Assembly (NCBI GenBank): GCA_965276635.1
Contig: CBDIBC010000005.1
Span: 1,054,001 to 1,118,000 of the forward strand
From: CBDIBC01 sp965276635
GTDB taxonomy: Bacteria; Actinomycetota; Acidimicrobiia; Acidimicrobiales; Palsa-688
Direction: 5' to 3'
DNA length: 64,000 nucleotides
Shown here: piece after piece, positions 1 through 11,868 of the stretch
Layout of the letters: every line of letters starts with the position of its first letter
How positions within the stretch are numbered: the first letter of the stretch is position 1
Translations under genes and position numbers: made by a program
The notes under the pieces: generated by a model
The model's input: the letters and a program-made list of their open reading frames with translations, nothing else
Database searches by the model: none
Told to the model about the DNA's origin: nothing

Positions 1-173
1 GGCACTACTACCCCGACATGACCCGGGACGAGGTCCTCGTCTTCAAAGCGCACGACACCGACCCGGAACGGTCCCGTCGAGTTCCACACACCGCGTTCAC
101 CGACCCGACGTGCCCCCCGGGCGTGCCCACGAGAGCGAGTGTGGAGATGCGGGGCCTCGCGCTCTTCGCCTGA
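1..173 (+). CDS. CmcJ/NvfI-like oxidoreductase, C-terminal end (partial)
   Basis: This is the last 56 codons of a gene that begins before the window; the frame runs from base 3 to the TGA at 171-173. The tail reads HYYPDMTRDEVLVFKAHD and later TAFTDPTCPPGVPTRASVE, which matches my recollection of the C-terminus of the CmcJ/NvfI (GA4-desaturase-like) family, usually 2-oxoglutarate/Fe(II)-type or cephamycin-methoxylation-associated proteins. Only the C-terminus is visible, so metal ligands cannot be checked. It lies 44 bp before the sulfotransferase-like gene on the same strand and probably heads the same transcription unit. Exact chemistry is unknown. Confidence 0.6.
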   Translation, partial: HYYPDMTRDEVLVFKAHDTDPERSRRVPHTAFTDPTCPPGVPTRASVEMRGLALFA

Positions 174-217
174 CCGTGCCGGCCCGTTCGGCCGACTCGA
201 TAGAGGGAACCATCACT

Positions 218-1396
218 GTGCCGCCATTGACTGTTGAGACTGTCGTCCAGAGGGCCAAGGCGCTCACCGACGTCGAGGATCCTGACCCGTCCCGGTTCCG
301 CGACAACCTCGAGACTGTCGTGCGCAGCATGAACGAAGAGACCACCTGGACCCCTGCGGGCCTCGACGGCGCCGCGTCGATGATGGCGGTAGCCCTGCGC
401 AACCGGATGGAGGTCGATCGCTATGCGGTCGACGAACCGGGAATCGACGAATCCGAGCTCCAGCGCCCTGTCTTCCTCACCGGTCTCCCCCGTTCTGGGA
501 CGACCTACTTCCAGTACCTGTTCGACCAGGATCCGGCCCTGCGGATGCTGCGCACCTGGGAGGGCGATCGACCCGTCCCGCCACCGGCGACCGACGCCGA
601 ATCGGTGGCGCGACGCCGCCAGGCGAGCCTCGAGAGCGCTCGGCAGGCACGGGAAGCGACCGGCGGCAAGATCGATTCGTTCCACCTCACCGACGTGGAC
701 GGACCGCAGGAGTGCCTGGCGATCTTGGACCAGACGTTCGTGAACCCCGGCCTCCTGTGGACGATGTCGGCCAGGGGTTACCTCGACTACTTGCTCAACC
801 GCGCTGACCTACGCGCCGCCTACGAGTACCACGCTCGGGTACTGCGGCTCTTGCAGTGGGGAGATGCGCCTCGGCGCTGGGCCTTGAAATGGCCGTGTCA
901 CCTGCTCGCGCTCGACGCCATCGCCAGCGTGCACCCCGATGCGTGTTTCGTGGTGACCCACCGGGATCCAGTGCAGGCACTCGCCTCGAACTGCAGCCTG
1001 GCGCAGATGTTGCGATCGGCCAGCAGTCCCGACGCCGACCCGAAGCGGACCGGCCAGGACATGCTCGAGCTTGTTGGTCAACACGTCGACCGGCTCGTCG
1101 CCTTCGACGTCGCTCGATCCGAAGCCGGATCCTCCTCCGTGGTGCACGTCGACTACTACCAGCTCGTGGATGCCCCTGAGACGGTCATGTCACGGGTCTT
1201 CGAGGCCATCGGGCTCGAGTGGACGCCGACGGTCGAAGGGTGGATCCGCTCGTGGCGCGCCGAGAACCCGAAGGGCAAGCGCGGCACGCACGAGTACACC
1301 CTTGACGACTACGGCCTCGAACGGGAGGAGGTGGCCGAGGCGTTCGCCAGCTACACGGAGCGCTTCGATGTCCGAAGCGAGCACGAAGGCGCCTGA
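218..1396 (+). CDS. Sulfotransferase family protein
   Basis: The 392-residue protein has the PAPS-binding P-loop of sulfotransferases (FLTGLPRSGTTYFQYLF, about residues 86-102) and a later 3'-phosphate-binding segment with VVTHRDPVQALAS. Such enzymes transfer sulfate from PAPS to hydroxyl groups, although many actinobacterial members of this large family are uncharacterised. I chose GTG 218 because GAGGG lies about 8 bases upstream; a longer frame back to 110 would overlap the preceding gene. The stop overlaps the next ATG by one base (TGATG), so translation is probably coupled. The family call is secure; the substrate is unknown. Confidence 0.8.
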   Translation: MPPLTVETVVQRAKALTDVEDPDPSRFRDNLETVVRSMNEETTWTPAGLDGAASMMAVALRNRMEVDRYAVDEPGIDESELQRPVFLTGLPRSGTTYFQYLFDQDPALRMLRTWEGDRPVPPPATDAESVARRRQASLESARQAREATGGKIDSFHLTDVDGPQECLAILDQTFVNPGLLWTMSARGYLDYLLNRADLRAAYEYHARVLRLLQWGDAPRRWALKWPCHLLALDAIASVHPDACFVVTHRDPVQALASNCSLAQMLRSASSPDADPKRTGQDMLELVGQHVDRLVAFDVARSEAGSSSVVHVDYYQLVDAPETVMSRVFEAIGLEWTPTVEGWIRSWRAENPKGKRGTHEYTLDDYGLEREEVAEAFASYTERFDVRSEHEGA

Positions 1397-2565
1397 TGGT
1401 GACAGGCGGCGTCAATGTGGTCGACTGCCTGGACGACCTCCGCAGGACCGCCGAGCGCCTGGGCCAGCGCGTGGCAGAACTGCAGAGACCGGGTACCGAC
1501 GCCGACCTCGCCATCAAGGTCTTCGGCACCACGATGGGAGCCTACCTGTCGCACCTCATGGCCGATGCCCGCCACCCGACGTTCTTGCCGAGCGTCGGTT
1601 ATTACCAAATGTACGGATCGCCCAACCCCGACACCGTCTACCGGACCGCAGTGATCGACGGGTCTGGCGAGTACACGATCAGCGGGCAGCGAGGATCGGT
1701 CCCTGACGTGTCCATCATGCCGTTCGGACGGCCGACGGCAGGCGGCCTGCGAACATTTACGCCCCTCGACCTGAGCGAGCTCGCCATCGAGGACGACGGG
1801 ACCTTCGAGGTGCGGCTGAGCCGGCACCGACCGCCAGAGGCGCAGAACTGGTGGTATCTCGAATCCGAGATGCGCACCCTCATGCTGCGCAGCGTCTCCG
1901 AAGACTGGGGCGCCCACGTCGAACCACGGTTGGCGATCACCCGCCTGGACGTCGATTCGCGACGTGAGCGGTTCGACACCGATGCGCTCCGACAGCGGCT
2001 GCAGTCCTTCGGCGCGGTTGTCGAGGCGATGGTCATGTCCGGCGTCAGTCGGGTCGCCGACCTGCAGGCCGCAGACGTGGTCAACCGGTTAATCGCAGTT
2101 GACTACTCGAAGCTTGGAGGTCGGGGCGACCAGTGGTACCACGAGGGGTGTTTCTCACTCGCCGGTGACGAGGTGCTCCTCGTCGAGGCGCGCCTACGTC
2201 CGGAATGTCAGGCCTTCTCCCTCTCGCTGACCGACCCGCTCTTCTCGACCATCGACTGGGCCAACGCCCAGAGCAGCCTCAACCGCCACCAGGCGACCGT
2301 CGACCCCGACGGAGTGCTGCGTGCGGTGGTCGCACACTCCGACCCCGGCGTCTCCAACTGGCTGGACACGACCGGCCACGGCTTCGGTGTCCTCCAGTGC
2401 CGCTGGATGGGTGGCGGCGCGCCGCCTGAGGTATCGGTGCGCGTCGTTGCCGCCGCAGGGTTGGAGGCAGCCCTGCCCGTCACCGTGCCTCGCGTCCAAC
2501 CTGAGGATCGGGCTCAAGCCATCCGTGCCCGTCAGATCGGAGTGCAACTGCGCTCGCAGTGGTGA
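1396..2565 (+). CDS. DUF1214-like protein
   Basis: This 389-residue soluble protein starts inside the stop codon of the sulfotransferase gene. The middle holds segments of the kind seen in DUF1214/DUF1254-type proteins: YYQMYGSPNPDTVYRTAVID, followed by SGEYTISGQRGSVPDVSIM and a Trp-rich AQNWWYLESE. No signal peptide or membrane span is evident. DUF1214 proteins have no firm general function; they are often found beside catabolic or secondary-metabolism genes. The assignment rests on remembered motif similarity only. The coupling to a sulfotransferase-like gene and a downstream importer suggests a shared substrate. Confidence 0.5.
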   Translation: MVTGGVNVVDCLDDLRRTAERLGQRVAELQRPGTDADLAIKVFGTTMGAYLSHLMADARHPTFLPSVGYYQMYGSPNPDTVYRTAVIDGSGEYTISGQRGSVPDVSIMPFGRPTAGGLRTFTPLDLSELAIEDDGTFEVRLSRHRPPEAQNWWYLESEMRTLMLRSVSEDWGAHVEPRLAITRLDVDSRRERFDTDALRQRLQSFGAVVEAMVMSGVSRVADLQAADVVNRLIAVDYSKLGGRGDQWYHEGCFSLAGDEVLLVEARLRPECQAFSLSLTDPLFSTIDWANAQSSLNRHQATVDPDGVLRAVVAHSDPGVSNWLDTTGHGFGVLQCRWMGGGAPPEVSVRVVAAAGLEAALPVTVPRVQPEDRAQAIRARQIGVQLRSQW

Positions 2566-2628
2566 ACGTCGCAACGGTATAGTTGGCCCCTCTCGAAGGC
2601 AAGTGTGGATCTTGCGGAGGGGGAGTTC

Positions 2629-3572
2629 GTGGTCCGTTTGATAGTGCGCCGCGTGCTCGCGCTGATCCCGGTGCTGTTGGTGGTCTCGTTCGGTGTGTTC
2701 ATGCTGCTCTCGCTCGTACCGGGGGATCCGGCGGTCACCCTGGCCGGCGGCACCAACGCATCGCCGGAGGCGATTGCCCACGTCCGAGCAGAGCTGCACC
2801 TGAACGACCCGCTCCTGGTGCAGTACTGGCACTGGCTCACCGGCGTCGTGCACCTGGACTTCGGTCGTTCACTGATCACGAGCGTCCCGGTGATCCACGA
2901 GATCGGCTCCCGCCTGCCAGTGACGTTCAGTCTGGTCGTCGCCGCCGCGGTGGTGGCCGTGGTGGTCGGCGTCCCGCTGGGTGTGGTGTCGGGCCTCCGC
3001 CCGGCCGGGGGTGTCGACGCCTCGGCCCGGGTCGTCTCCAGTGCCGGCATCGCCATGCCGAACTTCTGGTTGGCCGTGATCTTGGTGTCGTTGCTGTCGG
3101 TGCACTGGAAAGTATTCCCTCCGACCGGGTTCACTCGGATCTCCGGCTCGTTCGGTGGGTGGGTCCATACCGTGACGCTGCCAGCTGTGGCGCTCGGCGT
3201 GGGGCTGGCGGCCAGCTTGGCCCGCCAGCTGCGCCAGGCGTTGATCGAAGTCCTGGACTCCAATTACGTCCGTACTGCGTGGGCAAAGGGGGCCGGCCCG
3301 GGCCGGGTGGTAAGCGTGCACGCCCTGCAGAACGCGGCCGTCCCGGCGGTGACCGTGCTCGGTGTCCAGATTGGCTACCTGCTCGGCGGCGCGGTCATCA
3401 TCGAGCAGATCTTTTCGATCCCGGGGCTCGGCACGTACATGTTGCAAGGAATCACCAATCATGACCTTCCGGTGGTGCAGGGCGTGGCGATGGTCTTCGT
3501 GGTGTTCCAGATGGCGCTCAGCCTTCTCGTGGACATGAGCTACCTGTACCTGAACCCGAAGGTGCGGGTGGC

Positions 3573-3576
<4 letters not shown>
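2629..3576 (+). CDS. Oligopeptide-type ABC transporter permease (OppB/DppB)
   Basis: The protein has the typical DppB/OppB layout: an N-terminal helix with RRVLALIPVLLVVSFGVF, the LVPGDPA motif, and a conserved C-terminal EQIFSIPGLGTYMLQGI block that contacts the ATPase. It forms half of the membrane channel of a peptide/nickel-class importer. GTG 2629 was chosen because GGAGGGGG ends about five bases before it; GTG 2605 is in frame but lacks that spacing. Its stop overlaps the next gene (GTGA at 3573), so subunits are probably made in fixed ratio. The substrate may be a peptide or another small molecule. Confidence 0.9.
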
Positions 3577-5617
<2,041 letters not shown>

Positions 5618-5621
<4 letters not shown>

Positions 5622-6631
5622 GCGTGAAGGCGGAGCCGACACTGGAGCCCGGCCGGCCGGTGGCGGAGCTTTGCGGCGTGTCCAAGGAGTTCAGGATCCG
5701 CATGCCCGGCGGCCGCCACCGCACACTTCGGGCAGTCGACGGTGTCGACCTGGCGGTCACCGGCGGCACCACATTGGGCTTGGTCGGTGAATCCGGGTCC
5801 GGTAAGTCAACCGTGGCCCGCCTCCTACTCCGCTTGACCGACCCGACCGCTGGCCAGGTCTACCTGCGGTCCACCGACATCACCAAGGCGAAAGGCGAGG
5901 CGTTGCGCCAGCTACGACGCCACATGCAATTGGTGTTCCAGGATCCATACTCGTCGTTCGATCCCCATGTCTCCATCGCAGACAGCATCCATGAGGCCCT
6001 GCGCCGGACGTCCCTCGACAAGAACGACATCCCGGGCCGCACTACCCAGTTGCTCGACATGGTCGGTCTCTCCGCGGCGCTCGGTCACCGCAGCCCACCA
6101 CAACTTTCCGGCGGCCAGCTCCAAAGGGCCGCGATGGCAAGAGCCCTCGCCGTCGGTCCCACGCTGATCGCCCTCGACGAGCCGCTCAGCAGCCTCGACG
6201 TGTCGAGCCAAGCCCATATCGTGAATCTCTTGGAGAGTCTCCAAGCTGAGCTCGGTGTCGCCTATCTGTTCATCACTCACGATCTGACCGCTGTCCGCTA
6301 TATCAGCCACGAGGTCGCAGTCATGTACCTCGGTCGAATCGTGGAGAAGGGACCGACCGAGCGGATCTATGCGGCGCCGAAACACCCGTACACCGAGGCG
6401 CTTCTCTCCGCTGCACCTCGCGTCGACGCCACCCTCCGGGGCCGCAGTGATCGCATCGTCCTCCAGGGAGACATCCCCTCCGCACTTGATCCTCCCGCCG
6501 GGTGCCGCTTTCACACCAGATGCCGCTACGTCATGGATATCTGCAGCCGCGTTGACCCAGCTCCTACCGTCACCTCCGACGGGATCACCGTCGCCTGCCA
6601 TCTGATCAACCCACCTCGAGGAGCAGCCTGA
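5618..6631 (+). CDS. Oligopeptide-type ABC transporter ATPase (OppF)
   Basis: This 337-residue ATPase is the second nucleotide-binding subunit of the importer. Walker A GESGSGKST is at about residue 57, then VFQDPYSSFDPH, signature LSGGQLQR, Walker B LIALDEPLSSLD, and the oligopeptide C-terminal segment PPAGCRFHTRCRY with conserved cysteines. ATG 5618 overlaps the stop of the fused gene (ATGA). With the ATPase half of the fusion it would make the heterodimeric motor in the cytoplasm. Its own stop overlaps the start of the binding-protein gene (TGATG). Confidence 0.9.
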
Positions 6632-8232
6632 TGCAGTCCCCCAGATTTCGTCGTACCCTGGCTGGCGCCTTGTGCCTCCCCCTCCTGGGGGGACTGGTCG
6701 CAGCCTGCGGCGGCTCCGCCAAGAGCTCCCCGCCGCCACCCGGCACCAGCGGCACCACCTCCGGGTCGGGAGCCTACGATCCCAACGGCACCCTCCGCAT
6801 TGCCTTCGACCTCTCGGCCGGGCTGCTGTCTTTCGACCCGGCGAAAGCGACTGTCTCCGACAGTGCGGCCCTTGTCGGTCAAGTCCTCGACGACTCGCTG
6901 CTCAGGCAGCAGCCCGACGACAGCCTGACACCCGAGCTGGCCACGGCAGCGAGCATCGTCAACCCCGAGACTGTATCGGTCACCCTCCGGCCGGGGGTAC
7001 GGTTCCAAGACGGGGATCCACTCGATGCCGCGGCCGTCAAGTTCACCATCCTGCGCAACAGCGCAGCCAACAGCGTTGCCTTCTCGTCGGTGATCCACGA
7101 CGTCAGCTCCGTTGACCTGAATGGCAACCTCGGGGTCACGATCCACCTGTCCAAGCCAGACGCCGGTGCCTTCTACCCGCTCTTGGCCGGTATCGAGACG
7201 ATGCCCGTGTCCCCTGCTGCCATTCAACGCAACGACCCCAACCCGGTCACCAACCCACTGGGAGCCGGGGCGTTCCGAGTCAAGCAATACAGCGCAGGCC
7301 AGACCCTTTCTCTGGTCAAGAGCCCCACATACTGGAATGCCCGGTCCATCAAGCTGGGAGGTATCGACTTCGTCGAAGAGTCGGGTACGGGACCGGCAGC
7401 CATCAACGCCCTCAAGGGCGGCACGGTCGATGTCATCAGCTCCGATATCAGTCAGCTCGGGGCGCTGACCGGCGGGGGCATCCAGACGTCGGTCGCCAGC
7501 AGCCCATTATCCAAGCTGTACTTTCCGCTCTGCGCCACCCAGGGACCGCTCCAGAACGTCCAGGTGCGCCAAGCCCTCAGCTATGGCCTGGACAGGAATG
7601 CCATCAACCAGGCGCTGGCGGCCGGAAAGGGAGAGCCCGCCTGGGCCCTGGTTCCCAAGGCCAACCACCTCTTCTCCAGCGACCTCGACAACTACTACGC
7701 GTACAACCCGGCCAAGGCCAAGCAGCTCTTGGCCCAAGCCGGCTACGCCAAGGGCCTGACGCTCACGGTAATACCCTCGCCCGGCGCCGTGAATACCAGC
7801 ATGACGCAGATCGCCCAGCAGGAATGGAAGCAGATCGGCGTCAACCTCCAGATCAGGTCCAGCACCAACACCGTGCAAGACTTCTTCATAAATCACCTCT
7901 CCAACATGGGCGAAGCGAACGTCGTCCGCAGCGGACTCGATGCCATCTCGTTCCTTTTCACTCCCGGACATCTCGGAGACGCGTGCAACTACCAGAACCC
8001 GACCCTGACATCGATGGTCGATCAGCTGAGCGCCCTGGCTCCCACGGACCCGAAGTACGTTCAGCTCTGGGGCCAAGCCCAAGACTTCATCGTCAAGAAT
8101 GCCCTCGACGTATGGGCCATCTGGCTACCGACTGTCATTGCCTACAACAGCAACCGGGTCGGAGGAATCCAGACCGTGTTCCCCGGTGTCACCCCATACC
8201 CGGATTTCTTCACCGCCTACGTCAAGAAGTAG
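6631..8232 (+). CDS. Solute-binding lipoprotein of the peptide/nickel ABC family
   Basis: The 533-residue protein starts with an Arg-rich signal peptide and a lipobox (LVAAC, acylated Cys at about residue 26), followed by a Gly/Ser/Pro linker. The body is SBP_bac_5-like: TLRIAFDLSAGLLSFDPAKA at the front, then VSVTLRPGVRFQDGDPLDA and ALSYGLDRNAIN. It should be anchored outside the membrane and deliver ligand to the permeases encoded upstream. Having the binding protein last, with each gene overlapping the next, is a compact arrangement. The ligand cannot be read from the sequence. Confidence 0.9.
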   Translation: MQSPRFRRTLAGALCLPLLGGLVAACGGSAKSSPPPPGTSGTTSGSGAYDPNGTLRIAFDLSAGLLSFDPAKATVSDSAALVGQVLDDSLLRQQPDDSLTPELATAASIVNPETVSVTLRPGVRFQDGDPLDAAAVKFTILRNSAANSVAFSSVIHDVSSVDLNGNLGVTIHLSKPDAGAFYPLLAGIETMPVSPAAIQRNDPNPVTNPLGAGAFRVKQYSAGQTLSLVKSPTYWNARSIKLGGIDFVEESGTGPAAINALKGGTVDVISSDISQLGALTGGGIQTSVASSPLSKLYFPLCATQGPLQNVQVRQALSYGLDRNAINQALAAGKGEPAWALVPKANHLFSSDLDNYYAYNPAKAKQLLAQAGYAKGLTLTVIPSPGAVNTSMTQIAQQEWKQIGVNLQIRSSTNTVQDFFINHLSNMGEANVVRSGLDAISFLFTPGHLGDACNYQNPTLTSMVDQLSALAPTDPKYVQLWGQAQDFIVKNALDVWAIWLPTVIAYNSNRVGGIQTVFPGVTPYPDFFTAYVKK

Positions 8233-8272
8233 CCAGGACGACAACCCGAGCCACCCAGGAGGCATTGTAACA

Positions 8273-9316
8273 GTGACGATCGATCTGACCGGAGGCCTTA
8301 GCGCCGATCGCGAATTCGTCTTCGCAGCCCAGCCCGAGGACCCCGAGATGCGCGAGTCGGTCAACGTGTGGGTCTGGGACAACGGTGACGGCTTCGGCAT
8401 GCCGCGCGTCGGCATCGAGGCTGTCTCCGACCAGTGGGATACCCATGACGTCCAGGTGAACATCTCGTTCGCGAATGGACGGGTGGTCAACATCTTCGAG
8501 CCTGGCCAGGTGCACAATCCGCTCGGTGCCGATGGCAAGCCGCGGATCCTGGGGGCCGGGCCGATCTCGTTCGAGCTGATCGAGCCGTTCCGCCACTGGC
8601 GGTGCCGTATCGACGGCATGGCCCTCGACACCACGGTCCAGGCGCAGACCGGCGGCTCGAAGCCCGAGGCTGAGCCCGGTCCACCCGTACCCGTGCAGTT
8701 GGACATGGAGATCAAGTCCGCCGTCCCCCCGGCTGAGTGGGGCACCTTGCGGGAGGAGGCCGCCACGGTGCTGGCCACCCAGGAGGAAGGCGCCCTCATG
8801 GGCGGACCCCGCTTCGAGCAGCTCTTCCGGGCGACCGGATCCCTGCGCGTCGGCGACCAGACCTACCAGCTCGACGGAGGCGGGCTGCGCATCCGTCGCT
8901 CCGGCGTCCGCCGGATGGCCACCTTCCGAGGTCACGTCTGGCAGTCCAGCATCTTCTCGAGCGGGCGGGCATTCGGGCACTGCGTCTACCCGGCCCGGAC
9001 CGACGGCAAGCCCACGTTCAACGAGGGGTACCTGTTCGACGGCGACGGAGACCTGGTCCCGGCGCGAGTCGTCGAGGCGCCGTGGCTGCGGCATCTCCAG
9101 CCCACGGGCGAAGACGTGTCGGTCGTGCTGGAGACCGATCGAGGCACCACGACCATCCACGGCGAGACCATCATCTCGACCTTCCACGAAATGATGGTCC
9201 CAGACGCCCCGGACTTCTGGCTGCAGCAATGCATCGTGCGCTACACCTGGGACGGCGAGACGGCCAACGGCATGCTCGAGCGTTCCAGCCCCGGCGCTGA
9301 GGTCCGCCGGTCTTGA
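8273..9316 (+). CDS. Uncharacterised CrtC/AttH-like protein
   Basis: GTG 8273 lies ten bases after AGGAGG (8257-8262); the frame is open further upstream but overlaps the binding protein. The 347-residue product has no signal peptide or membrane helix. It reads like a two-lobed beta-rich protein of the hydroxyneurosporene synthase/AttH (lipocalin-like) superfamily: ESVNVWVWDNGD and PFRHWRCRIDGMALD in the first lobe, and a second lobe with RRMATFRGHVWQSS, SGRAFGHC and DFWLQQCIVRYTWDG. That family match is by general pattern only. Related proteins handle steroid or terpenoid-like compounds, which would suit the neighbouring SDR. Confidence 0.45.
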   Translation: MTIDLTGGLSADREFVFAAQPEDPEMRESVNVWVWDNGDGFGMPRVGIEAVSDQWDTHDVQVNISFANGRVVNIFEPGQVHNPLGADGKPRILGAGPISFELIEPFRHWRCRIDGMALDTTVQAQTGGSKPEAEPGPPVPVQLDMEIKSAVPPAEWGTLREEAATVLATQEEGALMGGPRFEQLFRATGSLRVGDQTYQLDGGGLRIRRSGVRRMATFRGHVWQSSIFSSGRAFGHCVYPARTDGKPTFNEGYLFDGDGDLVPARVVEAPWLRHLQPTGEDVSVVLETDRGTTTIHGETIISTFHEMMVPDAPDFWLQQCIVRYTWDGETANGMLERSSPGAEVRRS

Positions 9317-10278
9317 GACCCCCAGCGCGCCTGAGCCGGTCTGCTCGCTTCGGCCGGGAGACCACCGCCGAGGAGGTCGCTCGGTCCGTCGACCTGCGCG
9401 GGTTCCAGGCGGTGGTGACGGGGACGTCCTCGGGCATAGGCCTCGAGACGGCGCGAGCGCTCGGGATCGCCGGCGCCGACCTGGTCCTCGGAGTGCGTGA
9501 CCTCGGGAAATGGGAGGCAGTCGCTGGCCTCGTCGAACGCGAGGCGCAGGGGGAGCTGCACGTGTTGGAGCTCGACCTTCGCGATCTCGCCTCGGTGGAG
9601 GCCTTCGCCGATCGCGTTGTCGGCCCGGTGGACCTGCTGATCGCCAACGCCGGCGTCTCCAAGACGCCCGAAGCCCATCTACCCAACGGGCTCGACGTGC
9701 GGTTCGCCACCAACCACCTCGGTCACTTCCTGCTCGCCATGCGCCTACGGGAGCAGATGGCCGAGGGCGGGGCCAGGATCGTGGTCATCAGCTCGGCCGC
9801 GCACCACAACGCGCCCGTCCACCTCGACGACCTGCAATGGCACGAGCGCCAGCACGTCGACCTGGCCGCCTACGCCGAATCGAAGACGGCCAACATCCTC
9901 TTCGCCCAGGAAGCAACCCGCCGATGGCAACCAGACAGCATCGTCGCCAACGCCGTCCTGCCCGGATCGGTGCTCACCGGGCTACAGCGATTCCACGGTG
10001 AGGACCTGAAGCGCAGGATCGGGTTCATCTCAGAGGATGGCCCACCGAACCCGATCCTGAAGACCGCGGCCCAAGCCGCCGCCACCACAATCTGGGCAGC
10101 CACCGCCCCCGAGCTCGACGGAAGAGGCGGCCTCGTGCTCGAAGACTGCGCGAAGGCCCTACCAATCGGCCCCGACACGCATCCATGGTCCGGGTTCGAC
10201 GCGAGCGTCGTCGATCCCGACACTGCCCTGCGACTATGGGACCATTCGCTGGATCTGATTGCGGGATTGTCTGGATAA
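9313..10278 (+). CDS. Short-chain dehydrogenase/reductase
   Basis: This 321-residue enzyme is a classical-type SDR: cofactor motif TGTSSGIG near residue 36, LLIANAG for strand beta-4, active-site Ser in IVVISSAAHHN and the catalytic YAESK (Tyr-x3-Lys). The order and a substantial C-terminal extension resemble retinol-dehydrogenase-like SDRs. The only start at the overlap is TTG 9313; a later start is possible because the first 20 residues are not conserved-looking. It overlaps the preceding gene by 4 bases and closes the gene train. Oxidation or reduction of a hydroxyl/keto group on the cluster substrate is a reasonable inference. Confidence 0.8.
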   Translation: MRPPARLSRSARFGRETTAEEVARSVDLRGFQAVVTGTSSGIGLETARALGIAGADLVLGVRDLGKWEAVAGLVEREAQGELHVLELDLRDLASVEAFADRVVGPVDLLIANAGVSKTPEAHLPNGLDVRFATNHLGHFLLAMRLREQMAEGGARIVVISSAAHHNAPVHLDDLQWHERQHVDLAAYAESKTANILFAQEATRRWQPDSIVANAVLPGSVLTGLQRFHGEDLKRRIGFISEDGPPNPILKTAAQAAATTIWAATAPELDGRGGLVLEDCAKALPIGPDTHPWSGFDASVVDPDTALRLWDHSLDLIAGLSG

Positions 10279-10413
10279 CCTCCGGGTGGAGCGTCACCCA
10301 ACCCTGCAACTGACGCCGTGGTCACCACACTCGTGGTGAGCCGGACCGTGCTCGACCGGCCCGCGAGCCGTACCGTGGACAGAGGACGACGGAGGCAGGA
10401 CGAAAGAGGCGAG

Positions 10414-10827
10414 ATGCCAGCATCGACCCACCCAACGCCGGCGAGCACAGGAGTCGGTCCGGAGGCGACGCTGCGCGCCGGGATGGAGCGAGCCAGCGCT
10501 TGCGCCGCCCAGCTCAACGACGAGCTGGCTGGCATCGTCGAGTCACAGACCGACAGCAACCTCGACGACGAACACGACAGCGAAGGCCCGACCGTCGGAT
10601 TCGAGCGGGCCAGGACCATGGCGCTGCTGGCGTCGGCTCGCGCCCTCGTCGATGAGTTCGACCTGGCCATCCAACGAATGGACGGGGGAATCTACGGTCG
10701 CTGCCAGATCTGCGGTCAGGCCATCGCTCCGGCCCGACTCGAAGCGCTGCCAACCGCTCGCGCCTGCATGGGCTGCGCCGGCGAGAACTCGAAGAGCGGG
10801 CTGGCCTCGGCCCTGACCTGGCCGTGA
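10414..10827 (+). CDS. TraR/DksA-type zinc-finger protein
   Basis: The 137-residue protein has an N-terminal helical stretch and a C-terminal C4 zinc finger: YGRCQICGQAI then RACMGCAGEN, preceded by the typical DLAIQRMDGGIYGRC. DksA/TraR proteins insert a coiled coil into the RNA polymerase secondary channel and alter promoter responses; small actinobacterial members are poorly studied. ATG 10414 is preceded by AAAGAGGC; an in-frame GTG at 10318 would add a non-conserved Arg-rich segment. The 135 bases before it contain no other gene. It is convergent with the oxidoreductase gene. Confidence 0.75.
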   Translation: MPASTHPTPASTGVGPEATLRAGMERASACAAQLNDELAGIVESQTDSNLDDEHDSEGPTVGFERARTMALLASARALVDEFDLAIQRMDGGIYGRCQICGQAIAPARLEALPTARACMGCAGENSKSGLASALTWP

Positions 10828-10834
10828 CCGGCCG

Positions 10835-10850
10835 CGCCCGCTTCCGGGCG
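10835..10850. terminator. Short GC hairpin between convergent genes
   Basis: CGCCCG (10835-10840) and CGGGCG (10845-10850) form a perfect 6-bp stem with a CTTC loop, placed exactly in the 27-base gap between two converging genes. There is no T-tract, so it would be a weak or factor-dependent bidirectional terminator. Confidence 0.4.
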
Positions 10851-10854
10851 TCCG

Positions 10855-11778
10855 CTACGGGATTAGCACGATCTTGCCTCTGGTGTGGCGTTGCTCCAGC
10901 TCCGTGTAGGCATCCCGCACCGCATCCAGCGGGAACGTCCGGGCGATAGGGACGGTGATGCGCCCGGATGCCACCAGCTCGGCCATCGCGGCCAACACGT
11001 CGGTGCTGGTCGCCTCCGAGCTACCCTCGGCCTTCGCCCCGAGCTGCTTGGCGCCGTCGAAGTCGATGATCGTGTCGATGCGCTCCGGGGCGACGCCCAG
11101 ATCGACCGCCATCTGCACATATCCGCCGCCAAAGGTGTCGATGCAGGCGTCCACCCCTGATGGCGCGAGGTCCCGCACCGCGTCGATCAGACCGTCTCCG
11201 TAGGCGACAGGAATCACGCCGATGGACGTCAGCCATTCGTGGTTGGGCTCCGAGGCGACGCCGATCACCCGTTCGACACCGCGAACCTGCAGCAGCTGTA
11301 CCGTGATGGAGCCCACGCCGCCCGCTGCGCCCGAGACCAGGACGGTGTCGCCGGGTCCGGCGCCCACGGCCCTGGCGGCGGCATAGGCCGTAACGCCAGC
11401 AACATACAGCGCGCCCGCCACCTCCCAGCCCAGATCGGCGGGCTTGGGGATCAGCTGGTTGGCGGGGACGACGACGTACTGGGCCTGGCTCGACCGCTTC
11501 TCGGACCATCCCAGCACTTCGTCACCAGGACCGAAGCTGCTGACATCGGGGCCGACCCCGTCGACAACGCCGGCCAGGTCACTGCCCTGACCGGAGGGGA
11601 AGCGCGCCGGGAACACGGCGTCCATGGCGCCGCCACGGACAGCCGCCTCACCCGGGTTGGTGCCCGCCGCCCGCACGGCCACCACCACCTCCCCGGCGCC
11701 AGGCACCGGCATGTCCACGTCGGCGACATGGAGCACGTCGATCCCCCCGTACTGATCGAATCGAACTGCCTTGGGCAC
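10855..11778 (-). CDS. NADPH:quinone oxidoreductase-like zinc-independent MDR
   Basis: This 307-residue protein is a medium-chain dehydrogenase/reductase of the quinone oxidoreductase branch. It begins MPKAVRFDQYGGIDVLHVAD, keeps the AAGTNPGE and GSDLAGVVDGVG segments of the GroES-like half, and has the Rossmann motif SGAAGGVGSITVQLL. No structural or catalytic zinc-ligand pattern (GHE or clustered Cys) is seen, as expected for QOR. It should use NADPH to reduce quinones or enones. It ends 27 bases from the DksA-like gene in convergent orientation and starts 90 bases from the end of the next minus-strand gene. Confidence 0.85.
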   Translation of the reverse strand: MPKAVRFDQYGGIDVLHVADVDMPVPGAGEVVVAVRAAGTNPGEAAVRGGAMDAVFPARFPSGQGSDLAGVVDGVGPDVSSFGPGDEVLGWSEKRSSQAQYVVVPANQLIPKPADLGWEVAGALYVAGVTAYAAARAVGAGPGDTVLVSGAAGGVGSITVQLLQVRGVERVIGVASEPNHEWLTSIGVIPVAYGDGLIDAVRDLAPSGVDACIDTFGGGYVQMAVDLGVAPERIDTIIDFDGAKQLGAKAEGSSEATSTDVLAAMAELVASGRITVPIARTFPLDAVRDAYTELEQRHTRGKIVLIP

Positions 11779-11868
11779 CGGGGGCCTCCTCCGTCGTCGG
11801 GCGCGCGAAGTCCTACCCGATCCGCTCGCCGCCTAGCCCTCGGCGGACAGCAGTCCGCCTGGAGACGG